Assembly: GCA_934693235.1 (NCBI GenBank)
Contig: CAKUUY010000009.1
Location: 1-64,000 of the forward strand
DNA length: 64,000 nucleotides
Direction: 5' to 3'
DNA from: an uncultured Candidatus Melainabacteria bacterium
GTDB taxonomy: Bacteria; Cyanobacteriota; Vampirovibrionia; Gastranaerophilales; Gastranaerophilaceae
Shown here: positions 38,264 to 47,713 of the stretch, piece by piece
Position numbering within the stretch: the first letter of the stretch is position 1
Layout: every line of letters begins with the position of its first letter
The notes under the pieces: model-generated
What the model saw: only the letters and a program-made list of their open reading frames with translations
What the model was told of the DNA's origin: nothing
Database searches by the model: none
Position numbers and translations under genes: made by a program

Positions 38264-39478
38264 ATGACCACAAAAATTACTAAGCTTAAAAATAATATTG
38301 AATTTGCATATAAAAGAAATCCTGATACTCCAAGAGTTGCATTTTATTTGAATTTTTCATTGAATAATCCGTCATCAAAGGCAGGAGTTTATTCTTTGAT
38401 GGTTAGGTTGTTTATGCAAGGAACAAAAAATCGTACGGCTCAACAGTTGTCAGAAGAATTAGATAAGTATGCAATTGAGTTTTCTGCGGAATTGAAATTA
38501 GATTACGTAAAATTCAAGTTTGTATGTTTGAATGAAGATTTTGAGCGAGCAATGGATATTTTTGAAGACATTGTGAAAAATACGACTTTTGAAGAATTTG
38601 AAAAAGAACGTACAAAATTAGAGGGAGAAATTATTGCAGAATTGGATTCCCCGAGAGCTAAAATTATTGACAGTTATTATAAAAATATCTATGATGGGCA
38701 TAATTACGGATTTACAAATACTGTAATTTTGGAAAATCTTAAAAATATCACAAAAGATGATGTTAAAAATGCTTATAAAGAAATTGTTGGTAATAGTAAA
38801 AAAGTTGCTACTTTTGTTGGTGATTTAGATTTTGCAAGGGTTAATAAAATTTTATCTGAAAAGTTTGGAGATTTGGCTCCGTCAGTTGGAGAATTACCAC
38901 AATTAAGAAAACCGGAATTGGTTAAATTTAAAGAAGTTGATATAATTCAAGCAGATTTGAATCAGGCACATATTTTAAAAGGTTGGCTTGTCGGAACTGC
39001 TGATAGCAATGATTATCCTGCAATATCTTTGTTGAATATTATTTTAGGGGCAAGCGGTTTGTCTTCAAGATTGTTTTTAGAACTTAGAGACAAAAAGGGT
39101 TTGGCGTACGTTGTGAGAAGTGCATATGATGTTGCAAGATTATCTGCAAACTTTTCGATTTATATTGCAACAGAACCAAAAAATATTGAAACTTCTTTGA
39201 AAGGCTTTGAAGAAGAAATAGAAAAAATTAAGACTAATCTTGTTTCCGAAGAAGAACTTGAAAATGCGAAAAATAATATCTTCGGCAAATGGGCATTTAT
39301 TAGCGAAACAAATTCTCAACAAGCCAATTGGCTTGCTCACTATGGGATTATGGGGTTTGGTTTTGATTTCCACAAAAATGCTGTTGAGAAAATTAAGGCA
39401 GTCACTCCTCAAGATATAAAGAATTGTGCTAATAAGTATTTTAATAACAGCTTTGTGTTAACAGTTTTAAAGCCTTAG
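38264..39478 (+). CDS. M16 peptidase-like protein without the zinc motif
   Basis: A 404-residue protein with the M16 (pitrilysin/processing peptidase) fold. The N-terminal half runs through QGTKNRTAQQLSEELDKYAI. The second half carries the R/Y signature, GLSSRLFLELRDKKGLAYVV (about 265-284). The HxxEH zinc motif that should precede LFxxGTKNRT is absent; the matching stretch is GVYSLMVRLFMQGT. In two-chain M16 enzymes one chain supplies HxxEH and the other R/Y, so this is probably the non-catalytic partner. The other chain is not in the window. A GGAGAG RBS is present. Confidence 0.85.
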   Translation: MTTKITKLKNNIEFAYKRNPDTPRVAFYLNFSLNNPSSKAGVYSLMVRLFMQGTKNRTAQQLSEELDKYAIEFSAELKLDYVKFKFVCLNEDFERAMDIFEDIVKNTTFEEFEKERTKLEGEIIAELDSPRAKIIDSYYKNIYDGHNYGFTNTVILENLKNITKDDVKNAYKEIVGNSKKVATFVGDLDFARVNKILSEKFGDLAPSVGELPQLRKPELVKFKEVDIIQADLNQAHILKGWLVGTADSNDYPAISLLNIILGASGLSSRLFLELRDKKGLAYVVRSAYDVARLSANFSIYIATEPKNIETSLKGFEEEIEKIKTNLVSEEELENAKNNIFGKWAFISETNSQQANWLAHYGIMGFGFDFHKNAVEKIKAVTPQDIKNCANKYFNNSFVLTVLKP

Positions 39479-39526
39479 ATTTTTTATATTAAGAACGTAA
39501 ATATTATTTGGTTCAATTCTCTATTT

Positions 39527-39536
39527 ATGCTAATAT
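39527..39536 (+). promoter_or_regulatory. Extended -10 promoter of lptC
   Basis: ATGCTAATAT lies nine bases before the lptC ATG at 39546, leaving room for almost no leader. Confidence 0.5.
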
Positions 39537-39545
39537 AAAGTATAT

Positions 39546-40148
39546 ATGGACTTGTTGGAAAAAATAAAAAATTTAAGTAGGAAACAGAAAGCGTATATTG
39601 GAGCTTTTGCTGCAATAGTGGGACTTTTAGCATGGGCTTTTATTTCTGCCGGTGTAATAACCAGTAATTTTAATAGAAGTCAACTTCAAACAGACCAAGA
39701 CAGGCAAGAAGCTACAATTGACGGTATTATTCTTACTGAAACAAAGGATGAAAAAAAATATTGGGAAATTTATGGTGAAACCGGAAATTATGACAGTAAA
39801 AACGGAGTTGCCATGTTAGATAATGTTATAGGAAATTTTTACGATGACGAAAATCAGGTTTCTATGAGTTTTGAATCGTCAAAAGGTACTTATAATGAGA
39901 AAAAAGAACAAATTATTCTTTATGAAGATACATTTATTGTTCTTAAGGATTTGACGACATTAAGAGCTGACAAACTTATTTGGTCAGGAAAAGATGTTCC
40001 GACTATTGCAGAGGGTAATGTGCGAATTACCAGAAAAAGTGATTTGCTTGCTACTGCTAAAAAGGTTGAAATTAGCCCAAATTATGAAAAATTTAAAATT
40101 ATTGGAAATACTGTATCAAAAGTATATAGCGATAAGGAGATTAAGTGA
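39546..40148 (+). CDS. lptC: LPS export protein LptC
   Basis: LptC links the LptB2FG transporter to the periplasmic LptA bridge. The 200-residue protein has one N-terminal membrane helix (AYIGAFAAIVGLLAWAFISA, about 16-35). A periplasmic beta-jellyroll with repeats such as KYWEIYGETGNYDSKNGVAM, MSFESSKGTYNEKKEQIILY and ADKLIWSGKDVPTIAEGNVR follows. It overlaps the LptA-like gene by four bases. Together with kdsA it indicates an LPS-bearing outer membrane. Confidence 0.88.
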   Translation: MDLLEKIKNLSRKQKAYIGAFAAIVGLLAWAFISAGVITSNFNRSQLQTDQDRQEATIDGIILTETKDEKKYWEIYGETGNYDSKNGVAMLDNVIGNFYDDENQVSMSFESSKGTYNEKKEQIILYEDTFIVLKDLTTLRADKLIWSGKDVPTIAEGNVRITRKSDLLATAKKVEISPNYEKFKIIGNTVSKVYSDKEIK

Positions 40149-41128
40149 AAAAGTTATTTTTAACACTGATAATAGCATTGTTTGCGCTTGGAGTTGTAGT
40201 TCAGGCTTCTGATTTGGTTATTGAGTCAAAAACTCAAAGTTACAATGAACAAGAAAATAAATTGAAATTTGACGGAGATGTAAAAGTTTCTGTTGACGAT
40301 ATGAGAATTGTCGGTAGTCGAGCAGATGTTTCCATGAATGGGGAACAAAAACTTGATACTGCAACTTTTTATGACAAACCGTATGCTTATGAAGTTAAAA
40401 AGAATAAGAAAAGGGAAGTTAAAGCAAATATTTTGCAAATGTCATTGATAACAAAGGTTGTGAAAGCTCAAGGTGATACACAATCAATTGTTTTTGATGG
40501 AAAAACTCCAGTTGTCGTAATAAATGCAAATGAGCAAGAATATGATACAAAAACCGGTTTGATGACCGCAACAGGAGCTGTTACAATCAAGTATAAAGAT
40601 TTGGATACTTTTTCAAATAAAGCAAAAGTTAGAACCGACAAAAACGGTGATTTAAAAGATATTGAATTAATTGGAAATGCTAGAATTAAACAAGAAAGTA
40701 ATGATTCTTACGCAGATAGATTTTATTACAGTGCTGGAACAAAAATATTGACTGCTACGGGGAATACAACATCTAAAACTGTTACGGATAATGGTGCAAC
40801 TCTTGTTTTGAGATCAAATCGTCAAGAATACGTACAAGATAAAAATATTTTCAATGCATCAGGAAATGTTCGTGTTTGGTATCAAGATTACTACGCTGTA
40901 GGCCCAAAACTTACTATTTACCCAAATAAAGTGGGCAAACCGAATGAAGCATTCTTTACCGGACGTTCAAGCATTACACAAGGGGTAAGAACAATTTATG
41001 CAGATAAGATTAAAATGACAATGAACCCGAAAGATTTCCATGCTGACGGGAATACTAGAACCGTAATTAAAAATATAGGTTCCGGGGACAATGGAAATAG
41101 TGATGGTGGAATAGGATTGGGATTATAA
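40145..41128 (+). CDS. LptA/OstA-like periplasmic protein
   Basis: A 327-residue exported protein with signal peptide (LFLTLIIALFALGVVVQASD). It has at least two OstA-type jellyroll units: ESKTQSYNEQENKLKFDGDV (about 26-45) and INANEQEYDTKTGLMTATGA (about 117-136), with a further set near 220. LptA carries LPS across the periplasm; single-domain LptA is about 170-185 residues, so this is a double-length form. A Gly-rich end (GDNGNSDGGIGLGL) is odd. It lies between lptC and a TPR gene, all tightly spaced. Confidence 0.82.
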   Translation: MKKLFLTLIIALFALGVVVQASDLVIESKTQSYNEQENKLKFDGDVKVSVDDMRIVGSRADVSMNGEQKLDTATFYDKPYAYEVKKNKKREVKANILQMSLITKVVKAQGDTQSIVFDGKTPVVVINANEQEYDTKTGLMTATGAVTIKYKDLDTFSNKAKVRTDKNGDLKDIELIGNARIKQESNDSYADRFYYSAGTKILTATGNTTSKTVTDNGATLVLRSNRQEYVQDKNIFNASGNVRVWYQDYYAVGPKLTIYPNKVGKPNEAFFTGRSSITQGVRTIYADKIKMTMNPKDFHADGNTRTVIKNIGSGDNGNSDGGIGLGL

Positions 41129-41129
41129 T

Positions 41130-41909
41130 ATGAGCGAAAAAGAAAAAGTTGATAAGGCCGTAGAATTATATAATCAAGGAAAATACAAGGAAGCTATTGA
41201 TGCTTTTAGTTCGGTGTTGGAAACTTGTCAGGACAATGCCGAATTATACAATAATATTGCTCTTTGTTATGCAAATTTGGGAGAGTATGAAAAGGCTGAA
41301 AAACATTATCTGAGAGCACAGGAGTTAAATCCAAGATTGCCACAGGTTTATATTAATCTTGCGGATATTTATTATAGAAGAAAAGATATGGCGAGTGGAA
41401 TAGGACTTGTATCAACAGGGTTGAATGAAATTCCTGATAATTTGGTTTTACGTCACTATTTAGCAAGATTTTACATGGAAGATGCAAAACTTGATCTCGC
41501 AATAGATGAACTTGAAAATATTTTAGAAAAACAACCTGATAATTATGACGTTTATTATGATTTAGGGCGAGTGCATTTTGAGCTGGGAAATTATGCAAGT
41601 GCAATTGAAAATTTTGAAAATGTTTTAGAATACAAGAGTGAAAACCCTTGGATTTATTACTATTTGGGAGAAGCTTACGAAGCTAATGATGAAATCGATA
41701 AGGCTCTTTCAAATTTTTTGAAAGCTATTGCAAGAAACGATTCTTTTGCGCCTGCTTATAAAAAAGCCGGAATTCTATTCTTTGCAAGAGGTGACTATGA
41801 AGATGCTATAGAGTATTTTGAAGACTATATGGAACTTGATATTCCGGAAGAAGAAAAAATCAAAATTAAAGATTTAATAGAAAGAATAAGAAAAAAACAA
41901 AATGCGTAA
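41130..41909 (+). CDS. TPR-repeat protein
   Basis: A 259-residue cytoplasmic protein of about seven TPR units (NAELYNNIALCYANLGEYEK, NPWIYYYLGEAYEANDEIDK). It starts one base after the LptA-like stop and overlaps dprA by eight bases, so it belongs to the lptC-lptA-dprA-topA transcript. The partner is unknown. Confidence 0.85.
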   Translation: MSEKEKVDKAVELYNQGKYKEAIDAFSSVLETCQDNAELYNNIALCYANLGEYEKAEKHYLRAQELNPRLPQVYINLADIYYRRKDMASGIGLVSTGLNEIPDNLVLRHYLARFYMEDAKLDLAIDELENILEKQPDNYDVYYDLGRVHFELGNYASAIENFENVLEYKSENPWIYYYLGEAYEANDEIDKALSNFLKAIARNDSFAPAYKKAGILFFARGDYEDAIEYFEDYMELDIPEEEKIKIKDLIERIRKKQNA

Positions 41910-42981
41910 ATATTGGGTTGCTTTATCGTCAATAGAAGAAATTGGCAGTTCTTTTGTCCAAAGACTGTACAATTATTTTGGTGATATTGAGAGTGCTTTT
42001 AATGCTACGGACTTGTCTTGTATAGATGGGTTGAGTGTAAAAAAAGCTGAGCATTTTTTACGTTTGCGTGATAAAGTTGATGTTGACAAAGTTTATAATG
42101 CTGTAGTTGAAAGAGGTATTAATTTTTATACGTTTGAAGATGAAAATTATCCTCAAATGCTACGCAATATTGATGATCCTCCATCAGTTCTTTATTATAA
42201 AGGAGATTTATCTTATTGCAATCTTGAAAAAACTCTTGCGGTTGTCGGTTCCAGACGAGCTACGAGTTATGCCAGAGAGGCGCTTTCTAAAATTGTCTCA
42301 GAATTTAGCGGAACGGATATTTGTATAGTATCAGGATTGGCATCTGGTATTGATACAACAGCTCATGTGGCTGCTATTGATAATAATTTAAAAACAATTG
42401 GTGTAATAGCAAGTGGTTTTGATTTTACATATCCTGCTGCAAATAAAGATTTGTACAAAAGGATTGAAAACGGTTGTGGAGCTGTGTTATCAGAATATTA
42501 TCCGACATTTCAGCCTATAAAATTTAGATTCCCTCAAAGAAACAGAATTGTCTCGGGGCTATCTTACGGAACCCTTGTAGCAGAAGCTTCTTTAAAAAGT
42601 GGTGCATTAATTACTGCGAATCTTACATTGGAACAAGGACGAGAATTGATGTGTATTCCTGGGTTGATTACTAATCCTAATACGCAAGGAATTTATAAAT
42701 TGCTTAAAAATGGTGCAACGTTAGTAACTTGTGCTGACGACATTTTGGAAGCATTGGGATGGGAAATAAAGGTCGAACAACAGAGTTTGTTTGATACTCC
42801 TGACTTGAGTGATGATGAAAAAATTATTTATGAAACATTAGAAATAGAAGAGAAAAGTGTTGATGAACTTCAGGCTTTTACAAAAATAAGTATCGACAAT
42901 TTGCTTATGTACTTGACAACAATGGAGCTTAAGGGGATAATTAAACAAGTCGACGGGGATAGATATAAGAGAGTGGTATAA
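41902..42981 (+). CDS. dprA: DNA processing protein DprA
   Basis: DprA loads RecA on single-stranded DNA taken up during transformation. The 359-residue protein has an N-terminal HhH-like part (IDGLSVKKAEHFLRLRD), the Rossmann-fold core (VVGSRRATSYAREALSK, IVSGLASGIDTTAHVAAI, FRFPQRNRIVSGLS) and a C-terminal winged helix. With pilin-like proteins present, natural competence is possible. comEA/comEC are not in the window. It is followed six bases later by topA, a very common pair. Confidence 0.95.
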   Translation: MRKYWVALSSIEEIGSSFVQRLYNYFGDIESAFNATDLSCIDGLSVKKAEHFLRLRDKVDVDKVYNAVVERGINFYTFEDENYPQMLRNIDDPPSVLYYKGDLSYCNLEKTLAVVGSRRATSYAREALSKIVSEFSGTDICIVSGLASGIDTTAHVAAIDNNLKTIGVIASGFDFTYPAANKDLYKRIENGCGAVLSEYYPTFQPIKFRFPQRNRIVSGLSYGTLVAEASLKSGALITANLTLEQGRELMCIPGLITNPNTQGIYKLLKNGATLVTCADDILEALGWEIKVEQQSLFDTPDLSDDEKIIYETLEIEEKSVDELQAFTKISIDNLLMYLTTMELKGIIKQVDGDRYKRVV

Positions 42982-42987
42982 GATAAT

Positions 42988-45294
42988 ATGGCAAAGACGG
43001 CTGAAAAAAAAGAAAAAGCATTGGTTATAGTTGAGTCTCCTGCAAAATCAAAGACTATTCGTAAGATTTTGGGTGACGGATATCAAATAGAAGCAAGTTA
43101 CGGGCATGTTCGAAATTTGCCGACCAAAGATCCTGCGACTCAAAACTTAGGTTTTGAAATAGAAAACCATTTTACGCCAAAATTTGAGGTTATCCCGGGA
43201 AAGCAAAATGTTGTAAAAAAATTGAACGATATGGCCAAAAAAGTTGATCGTGTTTACCTTGCATCCGACCCCGACCGCGAGGGAGAAGCTATTGCATGGC
43301 ATGTTAGACAAATTTTGAAAATACCTGATGAAAAGATTTCAAGGATTGTGTTTAACGAAATTACACCAAAAGCCGTAAAACATTCCGTTGAGAACCCACG
43401 CGGAATTGATATGGATATGGTTAAAGCGCAACAAACACGTCAGATTTTGGACAAATTAGTAGGTTACAAACTTAGTCCTGTATTGTGGAAACAAATTGGT
43501 AATAGAAATTTATCGGCCGGTCGTGTTCAATCGGTTGCTTTGCGAATGATTTGCGAGAGGGAAGACGAGATTGAAGCATTTGTACCTCAAGAATACTGGT
43601 CAATTCATACTTTGCTTGATAAGGACGGAAAAACATTTGATGCAGAGCTTTCTAAAATCAAAGGTAAAGCAATTGAAAAAACGGTCAAAAATAAGGATGA
43701 AGCTCAAAAGATAGTAGATTTTTTAACGAATTATCCAGATGATTTTATGGTAAGTAAGGTTACTAAAAAATCTACAAAACGTAAGCCGACAGCTCCGTTT
43801 ATAACATCAACCATGCAGCGTGCAGCAAGTTCTAAGCTGGGTTTTGGCGTTCAAAAAACGATGCAAGTAGCGCAAAAGTTGTACGAAGGTATGGAAATTG
43901 ACGGTACTCCAGTTGGTTTGATTACATATATGAGAACAGATAGTGTTAGGGTTTCTGATGATGCGCAAGCTATGGCTAAGGATTATATTTTAGGAAATTA
44001 CGGTGAAAAATATTATCCGGAAAAACCTAACGTATATGTAAAAGGTAAACAAAATGTACAAGATGCGCACGAAGCTATCAGACCGTCATATCCTGAAAGA
44101 ACTCCTGACAGTATAAAAAAATATCTTGATAATGATCAATATAAACTTTATAAACTTATTTGGGAAAAGTTTATGTCATCTCAAATGACAGCTGCAGAAG
44201 TTGCAAACAAAACAATTGAAATTACGGCCGGAGATTATACATTGAAAGCAGGGACAAGCAAAGTTACATTCGATGGCTTTTTGAAAGTTTATAATGATGC
44301 TGATGAAGAAGACCAAAAAGATGAAGCTAAAATTCCTGATTTAGAAAAGGATGACAAAGTTAAATGTCGTAAAGTTGAGCCTAAACAGCACTTTACACAA
44401 CCGCCTCCAAGATATAATGAAGCATCTTTGGTAAAAGCATTGGAAGAACACGGTATTGGGCGTCCATCTACTTATGCAACAATTATTACGGTAATTCAGA
44501 CTCGTAAATACGTTGAAAAGAAAGATAAAGCGCTTCATCCGACACTTTTGGGTAGAACTGTTTCTAAACAATTATGTTCGCAGTTTGCAGATATTATGGA
44601 TTATAAGTTTACTGCAGGCATGGAGACAAAACTCGACGAAATTGCTGAGAAAAAAGCTGTTTGGGATAATGTTTTGCAGGAATTTTATACTCCGTTTATT
44701 GAAGAAGTTAATAAGGCTTTGAAAACAGGAGAAAGAGTTCGTATTGAAAGTAAAATTAAGTGCCCGAATTGTGGAAAACCGATGGTTTTAAGAACAAGTA
44801 AGTTTGGCACACAATTCTTGGGGTGTTCCGGTTATCCGGATTGTAAAACAATGATGTCTTTGAACGCTTTGTCTGAAGAAAGTTCTGAAGACGGTCAAAA
44901 CAAGGAACCTGAGATTTGTGAAGAAAAATGCGAAAAGTGCGGCTCTGATATGATTTTCAAAATGGGACCTTATGGCAAATATATGGAATGTACAAACGCT
45001 GAATGCAAACATAGAAAGCCATACCGCAAGTCAACAGGTGTAAAATGCCCGAAATGCGGAGAAGGTACTATTGTGGAACGAAAATCAAAACGTGGAACAG
45101 TTTTTTATGGCTGTGATAAGTATCCGAACTGTGATTTTACATTGTGGAATGAACCGACAGGAGAAAAATGCCCTGAATGTGGTTCGTTACTGGTAAAAAA
45201 GGTTTTGAGAAAAGGAACTGTGATTTCTTGTTCTAGTATGAAATGTAATTACAAAAGAGATGCAGAAGAAGTTGCAGAAAACACAGAACAATAG
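42988..45294 (+). CDS. topA: DNA topoisomerase I
   Basis: TopA relaxes negative supercoils through a tyrosine-DNA link. The 768-residue type IA enzyme has the TOPRIM start (LVIVESPAKSKTIRKILG), DPDREGEAIAWHV, the active Tyr in GLITYMRTDSVRVS and GIGRPSTYATII. Four C-terminal zinc ribbons follow (CPNCGK, CEKCGS, CPKCGE and CPECGS, each with a second pair; the last two pairs are looser). It closes the lptC-to-topA run. Confidence 0.97.
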   Translation: MAKTAEKKEKALVIVESPAKSKTIRKILGDGYQIEASYGHVRNLPTKDPATQNLGFEIENHFTPKFEVIPGKQNVVKKLNDMAKKVDRVYLASDPDREGEAIAWHVRQILKIPDEKISRIVFNEITPKAVKHSVENPRGIDMDMVKAQQTRQILDKLVGYKLSPVLWKQIGNRNLSAGRVQSVALRMICEREDEIEAFVPQEYWSIHTLLDKDGKTFDAELSKIKGKAIEKTVKNKDEAQKIVDFLTNYPDDFMVSKVTKKSTKRKPTAPFITSTMQRAASSKLGFGVQKTMQVAQKLYEGMEIDGTPVGLITYMRTDSVRVSDDAQAMAKDYILGNYGEKYYPEKPNVYVKGKQNVQDAHEAIRPSYPERTPDSIKKYLDNDQYKLYKLIWEKFMSSQMTAAEVANKTIEITAGDYTLKAGTSKVTFDGFLKVYNDADEEDQKDEAKIPDLEKDDKVKCRKVEPKQHFTQPPPRYNEASLVKALEEHGIGRPSTYATIITVIQTRKYVEKKDKALHPTLLGRTVSKQLCSQFADIMDYKFTAGMETKLDEIAEKKAVWDNVLQEFYTPFIEEVNKALKTGERVRIESKIKCPNCGKPMVLRTSKFGTQFLGCSGYPDCKTMMSLNALSEESSEDGQNKEPEICEEKCEKCGSDMIFKMGPYGKYMECTNAECKHRKPYRKSTGVKCPKCGEGTIVERKSKRGTVFYGCDKYPNCDFTLWNEPTGEKCPECGSLLVKKVLRKGTVISCSSMKCNYKRDAEEVAENTEQ

Positions 45295-45400
45295 TCTTTG
45301 TGCTCCTCTCTACGAAGAAGAGAGTTAGAGAGAGGGATGAAAACAGTAGGTTGGGCATCCTCGTCCAACATCATAAAAATTACTAAAGGAATTTATAAAA

Positions 45401-46840
45401 ATGAATCCGGAATTGTATGAACGTTATTTGGCAAAGAAAGCTAAAAAATTAGGAATATCAGTAGAGGAATTAAAGGCTCAAGGAACGTCTTCGCCAGTAA
45501 AAGAAGCTGAAACAACTTCAAATCTTTCTGTTTCAGCGATGCAAACTTCTGCAAATCAGACGTTACTAGCGTCCCCTCAGCCCGTTCAAAGTTCTTTTCA
45601 AACTGCGCAACAATATTCACAACCTGGTCAATTCCAACAGCAAGTTGTTCAACCTCAGCCTGTCCAGCAGACTTTTAGTCAGGTACAACAGCCACAGTAT
45701 GTTCAACAGACAATTCAAGGGCAGTTAGAGCAACAGAATACGCAAACTTCGCCACAAACATTTCAGCCACAAACACAACAAACTGTTTCTCAACAGTTTG
45801 AACAACCTCAAACGTATAACCAATCTCCGTCTGAGCCGCCGAAGTATCAGCCTTATTCAGGTATGCAACAAGAGACTGTTAAGACAGAGGTGCCATCATA
45901 TATTTTTGGACCGTCAAAAATGACGGAGCCACCAAAATATTCAAGTAGTCCGATTAGTCAACCGCTCAAACCTGAAGAACCGATTATTAAAGACAACAGA
46001 GAAAATAAATTTGGGTTAATCGGTTATCCTTTAGGACATTCTTTGTCAAAAGTTATCCATGAAGCGGGTTTTAAGAGTTTGGGGATAAATGCAACTTATG
46101 ATATCTTGGAAACACCGCCGGATACGCTTGTTAACAGAGTAAAGTTTTTGAAAGGTAACGGCTACAAAGGTTTTAATGTTACTATACCGTTAAAATTACC
46201 GATTTCATTGTTTGTAAATGAGGTCGATAAATATGCTGATTTAGCACGTGCCGTAAATACGATTTATATTGAACCGGATAAGTCTTTAAAGGCATATAAT
46301 ACGGATGTTTTGGGATTTAAAAGAGCAATTCCTAAAGATATTAATTTGGCCGGTAAAAGTGTTGCTATTTTGGGAACAGGTGGTGCTGCTCACGCGGCTT
46401 GCGTAGCGTTGACAGAATGTCGAGTTAAAGAAATTGCATTTTTTACGAGAAATATTCCAAATTCGATTGATTTGATGAATTATGTGAGAAGAAAATTTCC
46501 GTCAATTGATTTTAATGTTTATCAAATTGAAAATATTCGTAATTTGGGTGATTTTGCAATGCTTGTAAACACTACTCCTATAGGGATGCTAGGGAAAGCC
46601 GGAGATATGATGCCAGTCGAGACAAAAGCATTAGAAAGCTTAAGTCACAATGCTGTTGTATACGATGTTATTTACAATCCTAAAAAAACAGTTCTCATAA
46701 AAGAGGCTGAAAAGTTGAGATTGAGAACGATTACAGGTTTGGATATGTTAATTTATCAGGCTGTAGCAGCTCAAGAGATTTGGTTTGGGCAAACTCCTGA
46801 TTTTAAAGATATGAAGATTGCAGCGTTAGAAGCTCTGTAG
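45401..46840 (+). CDS. aroE: Shikimate dehydrogenase with long Gln-rich N-terminal extension
   Basis: AroE reduces 3-dehydroshikimate with NADPH. Residues from about 203 on form a full-length enzyme: FGLIGYPLGHSLSKVIHEAG, GYKGFNVTIPLK (catalytic Lys), ARAVNTI, YNTDVLGF, AILGTGGAAHAA and NTTPIGM. In front stand about 200 extra residues: a short helical piece (MNPELYERYLAKKAKKLGIS) and a low-complexity stretch very rich in Gln, Pro, Thr and Ser. AroE proteins normally have about 270-290 residues. The whole frame is unbroken with an AAAGGAATT RBS, so this seems to be one protein. The extension may recruit partners or form assemblies. Confidence 0.92.
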   Translation: MNPELYERYLAKKAKKLGISVEELKAQGTSSPVKEAETTSNLSVSAMQTSANQTLLASPQPVQSSFQTAQQYSQPGQFQQQVVQPQPVQQTFSQVQQPQYVQQTIQGQLEQQNTQTSPQTFQPQTQQTVSQQFEQPQTYNQSPSEPPKYQPYSGMQQETVKTEVPSYIFGPSKMTEPPKYSSSPISQPLKPEEPIIKDNRENKFGLIGYPLGHSLSKVIHEAGFKSLGINATYDILETPPDTLVNRVKFLKGNGYKGFNVTIPLKLPISLFVNEVDKYADLARAVNTIYIEPDKSLKAYNTDVLGFKRAIPKDINLAGKSVAILGTGGAAHAACVALTECRVKEIAFFTRNIPNSIDLMNYVRRKFPSIDFNVYQIENIRNLGDFAMLVNTTPIGMLGKAGDMMPVETKALESLSHNAVVYDVIYNPKKTVLIKEAEKLRLRTITGLDMLIYQAVAAQEIWFGQTPDFKDMKIAALEAL

Positions 46841-46869
46841 ACAAAATATGTCAATGTTAAGTTGTAGTC

Positions 46870-46898
46870 TTGAAAAGTAATATTAAATATGTTAAAAT
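46870..46898 (+). promoter_or_regulatory. Promoter of the G-tract pilin gene
   Basis: TTGAAA (46870-46875) and TAAAAT (46893-46898) with an exact 17-base spacer, then an AGAGAGGT RBS and ATG at 46930. Expression signals are therefore intact although the frame is broken. Confidence 0.65.
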
Positions 46899-46929
46899 AG
46901 TATTGTTACATAGAATTAGAGAGGTAAAA

Positions 46930-47693
46930 ATGAGAAAGATTTGTTCTGAGAAAGCTTTACGGGGGGGGGGCAATCGCTAAAATCCTCTGATATCAAGCGT
47001 TTTGGGTTTACATTGGCAGAGGTTTTGATTACTTTGGGGATTATTGGAGTTGTTTCTGCTTTGACAGTTCCATCGTTGATGCAAAATTGGCAAAAAGATG
47101 CTTACACAACTCAATTGCATAAAGTTTATACTGAGTTATCTCAAGCGGCTATAAAAGCTGCAAATGACAATAATGCGATATCTCTGGATGAAACTGATTA
47201 TGCTTGCACAAATGAACATGGTGCAGAAGAGTTTTTTAGAAAATATTTTAAAGTTGTAAAATCTTGCGGAACAGATTTGACCCCTTGTTTTGCATCAAGT
47301 TACAAAAATATAGATGGTACTGATTTCGAATTGGGAACTCCTGAATATGTTGCAACTATTGCAAGTGGTGCATCTATATCAGTATTGTATAATGATCTTG
47401 GATATGAAGAAAGTGGTTGTGGTTTGGGGGATTTAGGTCCAGCTAAATGGCATGGCTATATGCATCTTCAAGTTGATACAAACGGAGCTCAGGGACCAAA
47501 CAGAGTGGGTAGAGATTTATTCTATATGGAATTATATAGTGATGGTAAAGTGGCAGATAGCTATACTGACGATGAATTGTGGCGTGCAAAATACTGTACA
47601 GAAGAAGATGAAGATGGTTATAGTTTAGGTTTTGGTTATGGTGGAGGTTGTCTATCTCGTATAATCAAAGACGGATGGCGAATGACATATTAA
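46930..47693 (+). CDS. Pilin-like gene, out of frame at a G10 tract (probably phase-variable)
   Basis: The ATG at 46930 has a good RBS and reads MRKICSEKALR up to a run of ten Gs (46961-46970). In this count translation ends five codons later at TAA (46978-46980). The pilin frame, which continues KSSDIKRFGFTLAEVLITLG and runs to 47693, is joined only when the run has 8 or 11 Gs. No in-frame ATG lies between the tract and the processing site. The body (about 230 residues) has the usual signature DTNGAQGPNRVGRDLFYMEL and ends IIKDGWRMTY. All else is intact, so this looks like a slipped-strand OFF state, not simple decay. Confidence 0.78.
46961..46970. repeat. G10 homopolymer in pilin gene
   Basis: Ten Gs placed 31 bases after the start codon. 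Homopolymers of this length slip often during replication, so read data may show length variation. Confidence 0.9.
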
Positions 47694-47713
47694 ATAAATG
47701 AAAAGGTAAAAAC

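Noticed and set aside
46930..46980. Treating the pilin at 46930 as a plain pseudogene
   Set aside because: The only defect is the length of a slippage-prone G tract; promoter, RBS, body and terminator are intact.
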